A stretch of DNA of 61,588 bases from contig NZ_KL591002.1 of assembly GCF_000716335.1 (NCBI RefSeq), positions 293,282 to 354,869 of the forward strand, in the 5' to 3' direction. Positions 33,627 to 42,356 of this stretch are shown in pieces. The notes below the pieces were generated by a model. That model did not search any database, had not been told where the DNA came from, and worked only from the letters and a program-made list of their open reading frames with translations. The stretch's first letter is position 1; each line of letters begins with the position of its first letter. The position numbers and the translations under genes are program-made. The DNA comes from Streptomyces sp. NRRL S-118. GTDB taxonomy: Bacteria; Actinomycetota; Actinomycetes; Streptomycetales; Streptomycetaceae.

Positions 33627-33655
33627 CAACCTCCCTCGTCGCAGCGGCAGTCACG

Positions 33656-33673
33656 CGCCTCGCACGTGAGGCG
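33656..33673. promoter_or_regulatory. Palindrome upstream of the GNAT leader
   Basis: CGCCTCGCACGTGAGGCG has perfect 6-base arms and a 6-base centre. It lies 30 bases ahead of the possible leader peptide and could be an operator. Confidence 0.35.
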
Positions 33674-33874
33674 ACCTTAACAAAGCGGTAGTTGACCACG
33701 GGTACCGTCGTCCGACCGGCCGCCCGCCGGGACCGCCGTACCGGCGGTAGCGCGCCGCAGCGTACGCCCCGCGCGCACGAAGCGTGAGCATGCTTCCCCG
33801 CATTCCCCCGTTCAAGCGTGAGCTACGTCACCCTCGTCCCGACGCTCCGCGCGCTTCTCCTAGGGTGTCCCGCA

Positions 33875-35089
33875 GTGACTTCCTTCGACTCCTCCCCCAC
33901 GCTCACCGTCTGGCGCACGCTGCTCGCCCTCTCGGTGGTCTTCGTCCTCCTGATGACGACCGGCTGGACGGCGATACGCCCCCAGCGCGTGCAGGGGGAC
34001 CCGCGCCAGACCGCACTGACCGCCTGGCGGCACGGCCGGATCGGGACGCACGAGCTGCCCGACCCGCAGGCGTCGCCGCACGTCCTGGCCCGGTTCTTCC
34101 GCTCCCTCACGGCTCCGCAGCGCGAGCGCCTGGCCCGCGAGCACCCGCTCGTCGTCGGCAACCTCGACGGAGCGCCCGTGCAGCTGCGCTACCTCGCCAA
34201 CCGCCACGCCCTCGGGCGCGCGCTCGCCGCCGAACGCGAGCGGGTGGCCGGCGCGCGGCTGTCCGCCGACGGCCGCCGCGAGGCCGTGCGCCGTATGCAC
34301 CGGTTCGACTCGCTCATGCGCGACGACCGCCAGATCCTCTCCTTCGACCCGGACGGCAAGGGGCGCGTCGCCGAGGTCTTCGGCGACCTCGACCGCGCCG
34401 AACGCGTCTCGGTGATCGTCCCCGGCGTCGACACCAACCTGCTCACCTTCCAGAAGAGCGCCCGCAAGTACACGGCTCCCGTCGGCATGGCGCAGTCGCT
34501 GTACGCCGCCGAGCGTGCGGCCTCGCCCACCACCCGTACCGCCGTCATCGCCTGGGCCGACTACACCGCGCCCGTCGGGGTCGGTATGGACGCCGCGATC
34601 GGGCGGCTCGCGGAGAGCGGCGCCGTACGGCTGGTGTCGATGACCGGCGCACTGCCCGGACGGGCGCCGGTCTCGCTGTTCTGCCACAGCTACGGCTCGG
34701 TGGTGTGCGGAGTCGCCGCGCGCCGTCTGCCCGCGCGCGTGACGGACGTCGCCGTCGCCGGCAGCCCCGGGATGCGCGCCGAGAACGCGGCCGCCCTCGG
34801 TACCGGAGCCCGCGTGTGGGCCATGCGCGACGCCGACGACTGGATCGCTGACGTGCCGTACCTGGCGGTCGGCGGGCTCGGGCACGGCGCCGACCCGGTG
34901 GCCCCCGAGTTCGGTGCGCGGGTGCTGTCGGCATCCCGGGCGGTCGGGCACGGCGGGTACTTCGAGCCGGGCACCGAGAGCCTGGAGAACTTCGCGGAAA
35001 TAGGCGTCGGCGCGTACGACGGCGTCAGCTGCGCGGGTGACGGCAACGACGCCTGCCGCAGTGGAATCTCCGGTTCCTCGGCTGCCTGA
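33875..35089 (+). CDS. Membrane-anchored alpha/beta hydrolase (DUF1023-like), copy 1
   Basis: 404 residues from a GTG. One hydrophobic segment (~12-28) anchors or exports the protein. The hydrolase part contains VSVIVPGVDTN, IAWADYTAP and the nucleophile elbow FCHSYGSVVC, typical of the actinobacterial DUF1023 family. The PGM-AEN and WIADVPYLA segments near the end carry the remaining acid and histidine region (FVGHGGYFEPG-like). It is a paralogue of the 38518 gene. Substrate unknown; a cell-surface ester or lipid is possible. Confidence 0.82.
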   Translation: MTSFDSSPTLTVWRTLLALSVVFVLLMTTGWTAIRPQRVQGDPRQTALTAWRHGRIGTHELPDPQASPHVLARFFRSLTAPQRERLAREHPLVVGNLDGAPVQLRYLANRHALGRALAAERERVAGARLSADGRREAVRRMHRFDSLMRDDRQILSFDPDGKGRVAEVFGDLDRAERVSVIVPGVDTNLLTFQKSARKYTAPVGMAQSLYAAERAASPTTRTAVIAWADYTAPVGVGMDAAIGRLAESGAVRLVSMTGALPGRAPVSLFCHSYGSVVCGVAARRLPARVTDVAVAGSPGMRAENAAALGTGARVWAMRDADDWIADVPYLAVGGLGHGADPVAPEFGARVLSASRAVGHGGYFEPGTESLENFAEIGVGAYDGVSCAGDGNDACRSGISGSSAA

Positions 35090-35174
35090 CGCGCGTAGAG
35101 ACCCGTGGGGGGTCGCGCACTTCGGAACTCTTGGAGGGGCGACGCGCGGGCGCACGCCGCATACGATGAGGCGC

Positions 35175-36044
35175 ATGGGTGATGTGCTGGCCGGAATTCA
35201 TGCCACCTGGGAGTTCGAAACCGATGCCGTGCTCATCCGCTTCGAACGGGGGATACGCGCACCGAAGCTCTTCCAGAGCCTGCGCGAACGTCGCATCCCT
35301 CACGAGGCGTTGGCGTCGGTGACCCTCTCCCCGGGCAAGCGCGGCACGGTGGTGCTGCACGCGGTACCGAGAGCGGGCGCCGATCCGCTGATGGAGGCGG
35401 CCGCCGGCCAGCTGAAGGAGGGCAGCGACCCCTACCGGCTGGTGCTGCCCGCCGACCGGGAGACCCTCGCCGAGTACTACGCGGACGAGTTGCGCGCCCT
35501 GCTCGGCCCGGAGGCGGCGGAGCCCGCCCACCGGTTCCTGGTGGCGGCACCGGAGGGGCCCTTGCAGTTCAAGGCGTACGACGGGAAGGCGTCGTTCGAC
35601 GGCGGCCAGGTGGCGTTCCGGTGGTTCTGGACGGGGGCGTCGTCGGCCAAGTGGAAGGCCGGCGACCAGACCTTCTCCGTACGGGAGCTGAGCGGGGTCG
35701 AGTGGCGCTCCCCGGACGTCTTCGACGGCTACCTGCGGCTGTTGCGGCGCGGGCACGCGGGCGAGATGCAGCCGGCCCAGGCGGACCAGGACCCCGCGGC
35801 CGTCGTCTTCGGCCTCGGATACGGGCCGGTGCACGAGTCGCTGCCGTTCGCGGCGGCGGTGCTGGCGGCGGTACGGGCCGCGGACGCGGCCCCCGTCCCC
35901 GTGGGCGCCGTGTCCGCGACGGGGCGGCGCGACCCCGCGGACATCGCGGAGCGCATCCGCCACCTCGGGGAGCTCCACCAGGCGGGGCTGGTGACGGACG
36001 AGGAGTTCGCCGCGAAGAAGGCGGAACTGCTGGCGGAGCTCTGA
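35175..36044 (+). CDS. DUF4429 protein with C-terminal SHOCT domain
   Basis: 289 residues from the ATG at 35175; an ATG at 35166 is in frame. Two DUF4429-like beta domains (~1-95, TWEFETDAVLIRFERG, and ~115-200, LQFKAYDGKASFDGG) are followed by an Ala-rich stretch and a SHOCT motif (~255-289, IRHLGELHQAGLVTDEEFAAKKAELL). SHOCT helices usually promote oligomerisation. The family is widespread in Streptomyces and of unknown function. Confidence 0.85.
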   Translation: MGDVLAGIHATWEFETDAVLIRFERGIRAPKLFQSLRERRIPHEALASVTLSPGKRGTVVLHAVPRAGADPLMEAAAGQLKEGSDPYRLVLPADRETLAEYYADELRALLGPEAAEPAHRFLVAAPEGPLQFKAYDGKASFDGGQVAFRWFWTGASSAKWKAGDQTFSVRELSGVEWRSPDVFDGYLRLLRRGHAGEMQPAQADQDPAAVVFGLGYGPVHESLPFAAAVLAAVRAADAAPVPVGAVSATGRRDPADIAERIRHLGELHQAGLVTDEEFAAKKAELLAEL

Positions 36045-36388
36045 CCGCGACGGAGGCCCGACCCCGGTTGGCTCCGACCGCGGCAGAGCCCGTAACGCAG
36101 CGGAGTTCAGGCCCCGGCGGAGCCCGTGGCGCGGCGAGGTTCAGCCCCCGGCGGTTCGGACCGCGGCCGCCCGCCGACTGCCGTCCGTCGTCGACCGGCG
36201 AACCTCGACCGGCGAACCTCGACCGCCGAACCTCGACCGCCGTCCGCCTGCGCCCGCCGTCCCCCGTCCCCGGGAGCTCCGGGGCCCCAGGCGGCGGGCG
36301 TGTCATACCCCGGTACCGGGTGGGGCCCGGGCTGCCGGTCTCCGGTATGACGTCGGGGGCACCGGTGGCTGCCTAGGCTGGCAGGGCC
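36045..36388. other. Gene-free region with tandem repeats before the sensor kinase
   Basis: No gene is seen. The main structure is the 14-base tandem repeat at 36191-36245; a looser GGCGGAGCCCGTGGC-type repetition precedes it. The kinase ATG follows at 36389. Confidence 0.55.
36191..36245. repeat. 14-base tandem repeat, about four units
   Basis: The unit TCGACCGGCGAACC recurs at 36191, 36205 and 36219, with a partial fourth at 36233; the last two have one G-to-C change. The units are strictly head to tail. Confidence 0.8.
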
Positions 36389-37717
36389 ATGAAGACCCTT
36401 GTCACGCCCCCGCCCCCGCCGCCCGCCCGCCTGCGCGACGCTCTGCGCGCGTCCCTCCGTACCCTCGGCACAGCGCTCGGCACGCCGACCGAGCCCGGCG
36501 CGCCGCTGCTCGCGCAGGCCGGGTCGCGCCCGGTGCGGCTGCTGCCGTACGTCGTCGCCGTTGCCCTGGTCGCGTCGCTGCTGCCGGTCACCGTCACCGT
36601 CCTCGCCGGCGACTACCAGGTCAACGGCGCGCTCGCCGGCGCGCTCGCCACGGCGCAGACCGCGCCGCTGCTGCTGGCCGTGACCCGGCCGCTGCAAGCG
36701 TGGTGGATCATCGGGACGGCCGACGTCCTGGGCGCGCTGGTGCTGCTGGGCGCGGACGGAGTGGGGGACCGGTCGTGGCCGTGGACACCGATGATCGTGG
36801 TCGGTTACCTGGGGCTCATGCTGGCCGTCGGGCTGCGCGAGCCGCGGCGGACGCTGCTGGGCGTCTGGCTGGTGACCGGCGCGGCGGGTGGCGCGTTCGA
36901 AGTGATCTCGCAGCGGCGCAGCGACGGCATCCACGTGCTGCTTTTCGTACTGACCGGGGTCGTGCTGCTGCTGACGGCGACTCTGCGGGAGCGCGGGGAC
37001 GCCCAGCGGCGGCTCGCCGAGCAGGAGACCATCAGCGAGGCGGAGCGGGCGCGGCGCACGCTGCTGGAGGAACGCGCCCGGATCGCGCGGGAGTTGCACG
37101 ACGTGGTGGCCCACCACATGTCGGTGATCACGGTGCAGGCGGATTCGGCGCCGTACCGGATCGAGGGGCTGCCGGAGGCGGCGCGCGAGGAGTTCACGAC
37201 GATCGCCGCGGCCGCGCGCGAGTCCCTGACGGAGATGCGGCGGCTGCTGGTGGTGCTGCGCAGCGAGGGCGCGGAGGGCGAGCGCGCCCCGCAGCCCGGC
37301 CTGGACCGGGTGCAGCAGCTCGTCGAGGCGACGGTACGGGCGGGGGTTCCGGCCGAGTTGTCGCTGCCGGCGGAGCTGGGCCCGGTGCCGCCGGCGGTGG
37401 ACCTCTCCGCGTACCGGATCGTGCAGGAGGCGCTGGCCAATGTGGTGCGGCACGCGCCGGGGGCGCCGACCCGGGTGTCGGTGACGGTGACGGACGGCCG
37501 GCTGACGGTGCTGGTGGTCAACGGCCCGTCCGAGCAGGGTGGTTCGCCGCGGGGGCGTTCGCCCGTGGAGCCGCCCGGGAGCGGTACCGGTCACGGTCTC
37601 GTGGGCATGCGTGAGCGCGTACGGTTGACGGGCGGCACGCTGGACACCGGGCCGCTGCCGGACGGCGGCTTCCGGGTCGCGGCCCGGCTGCCGCTGACCG
37701 TGAAGGAGCCCGCGTGA
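36389..37717 (+). CDS. Sensor histidine kinase, HisKA_3 type
   Basis: 442 residues. A proline run (~7-12) and basic stretch precede about five or six membrane segments (~50-195). The phosphorylation motif ERARIARELHDVVAHHMS has H237; the ATPase domain has the N-box VQEALANVVRHAPG and GHGLVGMRERV. It phosphorylates the regulator encoded by the next gene, whose GTG overlaps its stop by 4 bp. Signal unknown; the membrane domain resembles those of envelope-sensing kinases. Confidence 0.94.
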   Translation: MKTLVTPPPPPPARLRDALRASLRTLGTALGTPTEPGAPLLAQAGSRPVRLLPYVVAVALVASLLPVTVTVLAGDYQVNGALAGALATAQTAPLLLAVTRPLQAWWIIGTADVLGALVLLGADGVGDRSWPWTPMIVVGYLGLMLAVGLREPRRTLLGVWLVTGAAGGAFEVISQRRSDGIHVLLFVLTGVVLLLTATLRERGDAQRRLAEQETISEAERARRTLLEERARIARELHDVVAHHMSVITVQADSAPYRIEGLPEAAREEFTTIAAAARESLTEMRRLLVVLRSEGAEGERAPQPGLDRVQQLVEATVRAGVPAELSLPAELGPVPPAVDLSAYRIVQEALANVVRHAPGAPTRVSVTVTDGRLTVLVVNGPSEQGGSPRGRSPVEPPGSGTGHGLVGMRERVRLTGGTLDTGPLPDGGFRVAARLPLTVKEPA

Positions 37718-38388
37718 CCATCCGCGTGATCATCGTCGACGACCAGGCCATGGTGCGGGCGGGGTTCGCCGCGCTGCTGTCGGCGCAGTCGGACATCGAC
37801 GTGGTGGGCGAGGCGGCGGACGGACGGGCCGGCGTGGCCGTGGCCCGTTCCGCGCACCCGGACGTGGTCCTGATGGACGTCCGGATGCCGGAGATGGACG
37901 GGCTGGCGGCGGCGCGCGAGATCCTGTCGCCGCCGGGGGCGTCGCACCGCCCGAAGGTGCTGATGCTGACCACCTTCGACGTGGACGACTACGTGTACGA
38001 GGCCCTGCGTGCCGGCGCGTCGGGGTTTCTGCTGAAGGACGCCCCGCCGGCGGACCTGATCTCCGCGGTCCGGGTGGTGGCGGCCGGCGAGGCGCTGCTG
38101 GCGCCGTCGGTGACGCGGCGTCTGATAGCCGACTTCGCCGCCTCCCGTCCGGCCCCGCGCCGCGACCGCACCCTGCGCCTGAACGGCCTGACGCCCCGTG
38201 AGACGGAGGTCCTGGAGCTGATCGCGCGGGGGTTGTCGAACCAGGAGATCGCGGAGCACCTGGTCCTCGCGGAGCAGACGGTGAAGACCCACATCGGCCG
38301 GGTGCTGGCGAAACTGAGCCTGCGGGACCGGGCGCAGGCCGTGATCTTCGCGTACGAGTCGGGCCTGGTCTCTCCCGGCGGGGCGTAG
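37714..38388 (+). CDS. LuxR-family response regulator paired with the upstream kinase
   Basis: 224 residues. Receiver acid pocket DD at 9-10, phosphoacceptor D55 (VVLMDVRMPE) and a conserved K in FLLKDAPP are followed by a LuxR/NarL helix-turn-helix (LTPRETEVLELIARGLSNQEIAEHL). It would regulate nearby genes, and the adjacent hydrolase and acyltransferase are possible targets, which is inference from position. Confidence 0.94.
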   Translation: MTIRVIIVDDQAMVRAGFAALLSAQSDIDVVGEAADGRAGVAVARSAHPDVVLMDVRMPEMDGLAAAREILSPPGASHRPKVLMLTTFDVDDYVYEALRAGASGFLLKDAPPADLISAVRVVAAGEALLAPSVTRRLIADFAASRPAPRRDRTLRLNGLTPRETEVLELIARGLSNQEIAEHLVLAEQTVKTHIGRVLAKLSLRDRAQAVIFAYESGLVSPGGA

Positions 38389-38517
38389 GCGCCCCGGGGG
38401 GTACGCCCCCTACTCCGGTATCACTCCGCGGTTGGCTCCGCGGGGTGACGCTCCCTCGGCGGGCGTCCTCCTACCTTCCTCTCGCCGCACAGGACGAAGG
38501 AAGCAGAGGGGGGCGCC

Positions 38518-39579
38518 ATGCGCCGGTACAAGAGGACCCTGGTCGCCGTCGGGCTCGCGACGGCGGTCGTCACGGGAACCGCCGGGTGGGCCACCGGGAA
38601 CGGGCAGCGGCCGGTGACCGGGCCGCCGCCCGGGACGACGGCGTGGCGGGCCGACACGTCGCTGGGGCGTGCGCTGCCCGACCCCGCGAGCGCGGCGCCC
38701 CGCGACATCGCCGCCTTCTTCCGCACGCTCACCCCGGAACAGCGGCACGGCCTGGCGCGCCGGCACCCCTCCGTGGTCGGCAACCTCGACGGCGCTCCGG
38801 TCGCCCTGCGGTACGAGGCGAACGCCCGGGCGGTACGGCAGGACCCGCGCTGGGCGCACCTCGCCGGGCGGCAGATCCTCGCGTTCGACCCGCGCGGCCG
38901 CGGCCAGGTCGCCGAGGTGTACGGGGACCTGCGGCGCAGCCGGCACGTCGCCGTGGTCGTCCCCGGCTCGGACATCGACGCGGGGACGTACGACCGCCCC
39001 TCCGATCCGTACGGCACGCCCGCCGGGATGGCCGGGCAGTTGCGCGCCGCGACGGGCGGCCGTACCGCCGTCATCGCCTGGGCCGGGTACACGACTCCCG
39101 TCGGCGTGGGCCTCGACGCCGCCGCCGGCGAGCTCGCCGAGGCCGGGGCCGGGCGGCTGACCCGGTTCACCGACGGGCTCGCCGCCACCGGCGCCCCCGC
39201 TCCCGCCGTGTTCTGCCACAGCTACGGCTCCGTGGTGTGCGGCCTGGCCGCCCCGCGCCTGAAGGCGAAGGACCTCGTCGTCTTCGGCTCCCCCGGTATG
39301 CGCGCCGAGAACGTGGCCGATCTGCGCACCACCGCCCGGGTGTGGGCCGCCAAGGACGCGACGGACTGGATCTCGAAGGTGCCCCACACGCGGTTCCTGG
39401 GGCTGGGGCACGGCCCCGATCCGGCCGCCCCCGCGTTCGGCGCCCGGCCGGTGCCGGCTGTCGGCGCCCACGGGCACACCGGCTACTTCGCGCCCGGTAC
39501 CGATTCGCTGCGGGCCTTCGCCGCCATCGCCGAGGGAACCCTCGCCGAAGGCACCCTCGCCGAGGGGAACGCGCGATGA
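38518..39579 (+). CDS. Exported alpha/beta hydrolase (DUF1023-like), copy 2
   Basis: 353 residues. N-terminal signal anchor KRTLVAVGLATAVVTGTAGW, then the same domain order as the 33875 protein: HPSVVGNLDGAPV, VVVPGSDID, IAWAGYTTP, nucleophile elbow FCHSYGSVVC, SPGMRAENV. The end carries a small repeat, EGTLAEGTLAEG. Its stop overlaps the acyltransferase start by 4 bp, so the two are coupled and may modify the same surface molecule. Confidence 0.85.
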   Translation: MRRYKRTLVAVGLATAVVTGTAGWATGNGQRPVTGPPPGTTAWRADTSLGRALPDPASAAPRDIAAFFRTLTPEQRHGLARRHPSVVGNLDGAPVALRYEANARAVRQDPRWAHLAGRQILAFDPRGRGQVAEVYGDLRRSRHVAVVVPGSDIDAGTYDRPSDPYGTPAGMAGQLRAATGGRTAVIAWAGYTTPVGVGLDAAAGELAEAGAGRLTRFTDGLAATGAPAPAVFCHSYGSVVCGLAAPRLKAKDLVVFGSPGMRAENVADLRTTARVWAAKDATDWISKVPHTRFLGLGHGPDPAAPAFGARPVPAVGAHGHTGYFAPGTDSLRAFAAIAEGTLAEGTLAEGNAR

Positions 39580-40766
39580 ACCTCGTGGAGCGCATCGAGG
39601 CGGGTACGCCCGCGCATCGCGACCGTGCCGTCGACGGGCTGCGCGCCCTGGCCCTGCTCGCCGTGCCGACCGGGCACTGGCTCCTCGGCGGCTTCACCCT
39701 CGACTCCGCCGGCGGTCTGCACAACGCCAGCCCGCTGACCGCTTTCGGGTTCTTCGCGCCGCTCAGCTGGGTGCTCCAGATGCTCGGGATCTTCTTCCTG
39801 GTGGGCGGGTACGCGTCGGTCCTGTCGTACCGGCGGCGCACCGGCTCGGCGGGCACGTGGCTGCGGGGCCGGCTGGCGCGGCTGGGGCGGCCCGTGCTGG
39901 GCGTCACCGCCGTGTGGGCCGTACTGCTGCCGGTGCTGTGGGGGGCCGGCGTGCCCGCCGACACGCTCCGCACCGGTTCGACGCTCGTCGTCCAGCCCCT
40001 GTGGTTCGTGGGGGTGTACGCGGTCGTCACGGCGCTGACCCCGCTCTGCGTGCGGGCGGCCCGCCGGTACGGGGTGGGGGCGGCGGCCCCGCTGCTCGGC
40101 TCGGTCGCCGCCGTCGACTTCCTGCGCTACGGGCCGTACGCCGAGACGATGCCGTCCTGGCTGGGCTTGCTGAACGTGCTGCCGGGCTGGCTGTTCGCGT
40201 ACCAGCTCGGCGTGTGCTGGGGTGAGCGGCGGCTGGGCGGGCGGGCGGCGTGGGCGCTGCTCGCCGGTGGCGTGGCGCTGTTCGCCGTGCTGCTGGCCGT
40301 CTTCGGCTACCCGGCCTCCATGGTGGGCGTCCCGGGCGAGGCCCGCACCAACTCGCACCCGCCGTCGCTGCTGGTGCTGGCGCTCGCCGCCGCGCAGAGC
40401 GGTGCCGCGGTCCTGCTGCGCGACCGGCTGGGCGCCCTGCTGCGGCGGCCCGCGCTGTGGGCGCCGGTCGTGCTGGTCAATCTCTCGGCGATGACGATCC
40501 TGTGCTGGCACCAGACGGCGATGCTCGCCGCGGCCGTGCCGGCGTCGCTGACCGCGGGCACGGTGCCGGGCCTGACGACCGCGCCCGACACCCTCGCGTG
40601 GGTCGGGGCACGGCTCGCCTGGCTGCCGCTGTTCGCCGGGCTGCTCGTCCTCATCGGACGGTACGCGCGCGGCTTCGAGTCGCCGTGGACGAGGACGGGG
40701 ACGACCGGGCGGGCGGCGGCGGGACTGCTCGCGGCCGGGTTCGCCGTCTTCGTCCTCGCGGCCTGA
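39576..40766 (+). CDS. Acyltransferase 3 family membrane protein
   Basis: 396 residues with about ten membrane segments. The N terminus RDRAVDGLRALALLAV followed by GHW is the start of the acyltransferase-3 fold, in which a conserved His and Arg act on acyl groups. Such proteins O-acylate sugars of the envelope, antibiotics or peptidoglycan. It is translationally coupled to the hydrolase gene and downstream of a two-component system. Confidence 0.86.
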   Translation: MNLVERIEAGTPAHRDRAVDGLRALALLAVPTGHWLLGGFTLDSAGGLHNASPLTAFGFFAPLSWVLQMLGIFFLVGGYASVLSYRRRTGSAGTWLRGRLARLGRPVLGVTAVWAVLLPVLWGAGVPADTLRTGSTLVVQPLWFVGVYAVVTALTPLCVRAARRYGVGAAAPLLGSVAAVDFLRYGPYAETMPSWLGLLNVLPGWLFAYQLGVCWGERRLGGRAAWALLAGGVALFAVLLAVFGYPASMVGVPGEARTNSHPPSLLVLALAAAQSGAAVLLRDRLGALLRRPALWAPVVLVNLSAMTILCWHQTAMLAAAVPASLTAGTVPGLTTAPDTLAWVGARLAWLPLFAGLLVLIGRYARGFESPWTRTGTTGRAAAGLLAAGFAVFVLAA

Positions 40767-40788
40767 CGCGACGGCTCGGGGGAAGGGT

Positions 40789-41808
40789 CTACTCCTCGCG
40801 GGCGACGGAGGTGAAGGACATGTCGGGGTAGCGGTCCCCGGCCACCTGCGCGGCGATCGGCTCCAGCAGCGCCAGTTCGTCGGCGCCGAGGGTGATGCGG
40901 GTGGCCGCGGCGTTCTCCAGCAGCCGGGCCCGCTTGCGGGTGCCGGGGATCGGTACGACGGTCAGGCCGTGCACGGCCGCCCGCTGCTGCACCCAGGCCA
41001 GCGCGATCTGCGCGGCGGTCGCCCCGTGCGCTTCGGCGATCTTGCGGAGGGGCGCGAGCAGTTCGGCGTTGCGGCGGGCGTTGTCGCCGGAGAAGCGGGG
41101 CTGGAACTGCCGGAAGTCGCTGCCGGACAGGTCCTTCGCCGCATCGGTGAACGCGCCGGTGAGGAAGCCGCGGCCGAGCGGCGAGTACGGCACGAACGCC
41201 ACGCCGAGCTCGGCCGCCGCGCCGACCGCGCTGCGCTCGACGTCCCGGCTGAACAGCGACCACTCCGACTGGAGCGCGGTGATCGGGTGCACGGCGTGCG
41301 CCTCGCGCAGCTCGGCGCCGGTCACCTCGCTCAGCCCGAGGTGCTTGACCTTGCCCTCCTGCACCAGCTCGGCCATGGCGCCGACGGACTCGGCGAGCGG
41401 TACGGCGGGGTCGCGGCGGTGCATGTAGTAGAGGTCGATGACGTCGACGCCGAGGCGGCGCAGGCTGCCCTCGACGGCGGACCTGATGTACGCGCGGTCG
41501 TTGCGGACGCTCCGGTGGCGCGGGTCGTCGGTGCGCTCGATCGCGAACTTCGTCGCCAGGGTGATCTCGTCGCGGTGGGCGGCGACGAACGGTGCGAGGA
41601 ACTCCTCGTTGGCGCCCCGCCCGTAGATGTCGGCGGTGTCGATCAGTGTGACGCCCGCTTCCAGGGCGGCGTCGAGGGTGTCGCGGGCGGCGGCCTCGTC
41701 GGTGTCGCCGTAGAACTCGCTGATGCCCATGGCGCCGAAGCCCTGGACGCCCACCTCGGGGCCTCCGTCGGTGCCCAGACGTACTGTCGCGATCTTCTCG
41801 ATGCTCAT
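40789..41808 (-). CDS. Aldo/keto reductase
   Basis: 339 residues of the NADPH-dependent aldo/keto reductase fold. Catalytic Asp and Tyr lie in DTADIYGRG, Lys in ATKF, and His in YYMHRRD. The C-terminal part has the coenzyme site PIPGTRKRARL. It reduces aldehydes or ketones. Its ATG overlaps the stop of a MerR gene by 4 bp, and the pair shares one promoter with the MerR signature spacing, so it is probably induced by the compound that MerR senses. Confidence 0.93.
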   Translation of the reverse strand: MSIEKIATVRLGTDGGPEVGVQGFGAMGISEFYGDTDEAAARDTLDAALEAGVTLIDTADIYGRGANEEFLAPFVAAHRDEITLATKFAIERTDDPRHRSVRNDRAYIRSAVEGSLRRLGVDVIDLYYMHRRDPAVPLAESVGAMAELVQEGKVKHLGLSEVTGAELREAHAVHPITALQSEWSLFSRDVERSAVGAAAELGVAFVPYSPLGRGFLTGAFTDAAKDLSGSDFRQFQPRFSGDNARRNAELLAPLRKIAEAHGATAAQIALAWVQQRAAVHGLTVVPIPGTRKRARLLENAAATRITLGADELALLEPIAAQVAGDRYPDMSFTSVAREE

Positions 41809-42275
41809 GCGGTCCTCTCCGGGGCCCGGTCGCGGGCACCCGCATAGAAGTCGATCTTGTGGTCGAGAACGGCGAGCGTGTCGCGGAGTTCCGCGATCCG
41901 CGCCCGCACGTCGGTGCGCGTCCGCTCCAGCAGCTCCTGGCGCTGCTCGAAGGTGTGCTCGCCCTCGCGCACCAGCTCCGCGTACCGCACCATGTCGGCC
42001 ACCGGCATGCCGGTCAGCCGCAGTTTGCCGACGAACGTGAGCCAGTCCAGGTCCCGGTTGGTGAACCGGCGCTGGCCGGTGTGCGACCGGTCGATGTGCG
42101 GCATCAGCCCGATCCGCTCGTACCAGCGCAGCGTGTGGACGGTCAGCCCGGTCCACGCGGAGACCTCGCTGATGGTGTAGTGGTCCCGCCCGTCGGGGCG
42201 GGGGTGCGGCGGGGGCGGGGCGGTGCAGAGGCCGGCGGGCGACATCCGTGCGGGGGTGCTCTCGATCACCGTCAT
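41805..42275 (-). CDS. MerR-family regulator of the aldo/keto reductase
   Basis: 156 residues. An N-terminal proline-rich leader is followed by a winged helix, YTISEVSAWTGLTVHTLRWYERIGLM, and RRFTNRDLDWLTFVGKLR, then a dimerising coiled coil (~100-140). No cysteines are placed for metal sensing; this belongs to the subgroup regulating oxidoreductases. It is first in a two-gene operon and its promoter carries a palindrome between -35 and -10, so it should repress and activate by DNA distortion. Confidence 0.92.
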   Translation of the reverse strand: MTVIESTPARMSPAGLCTAPPPPHPRPDGRDHYTISEVSAWTGLTVHTLRWYERIGLMPHIDRSHTGQRRFTNRDLDWLTFVGKLRLTGMPVADMVRYAELVREGEHTFEQRQELLERTRTDVRARIAELRDTLAVLDHKIDFYAGARDRAPERTA

Positions 42276-42282
42276 GGCCTCC

Positions 42283-42313
42283 ACGCTAAAAGGTTGGAGT
42301 GCACTCCAGGCAA
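42283..42313 (-). promoter_or_regulatory. MerR-type promoter with 19-bp spacer and palindromic operator
   Basis: On the minus strand a TTGCCT -35 (42308-42313) and TAGCGT -10 (42283-42288) are separated by 19 bases, two more than normal. TGGAGTGCACTCCA (42295-42308), a perfect 14-base palindrome, lies in the spacer. This is the architecture MerR proteins control by untwisting DNA. Confidence 0.8.
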
Positions 42314-42356
42314 GGCCGGATCCGCGGCGCGGCGGCCCGGCGATACGCTCGTACGC

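Larger units (their letters stand above)
33526..33874. other. Intergenic region between the GNAT and hydrolase genes
   Basis: Apart from a possible 19-residue leader ORF on the minus strand (33567-33626) and a palindrome (33656-33673), I see no gene here. The region supplies the promoters of the two divergent genes. Confidence 0.5.
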
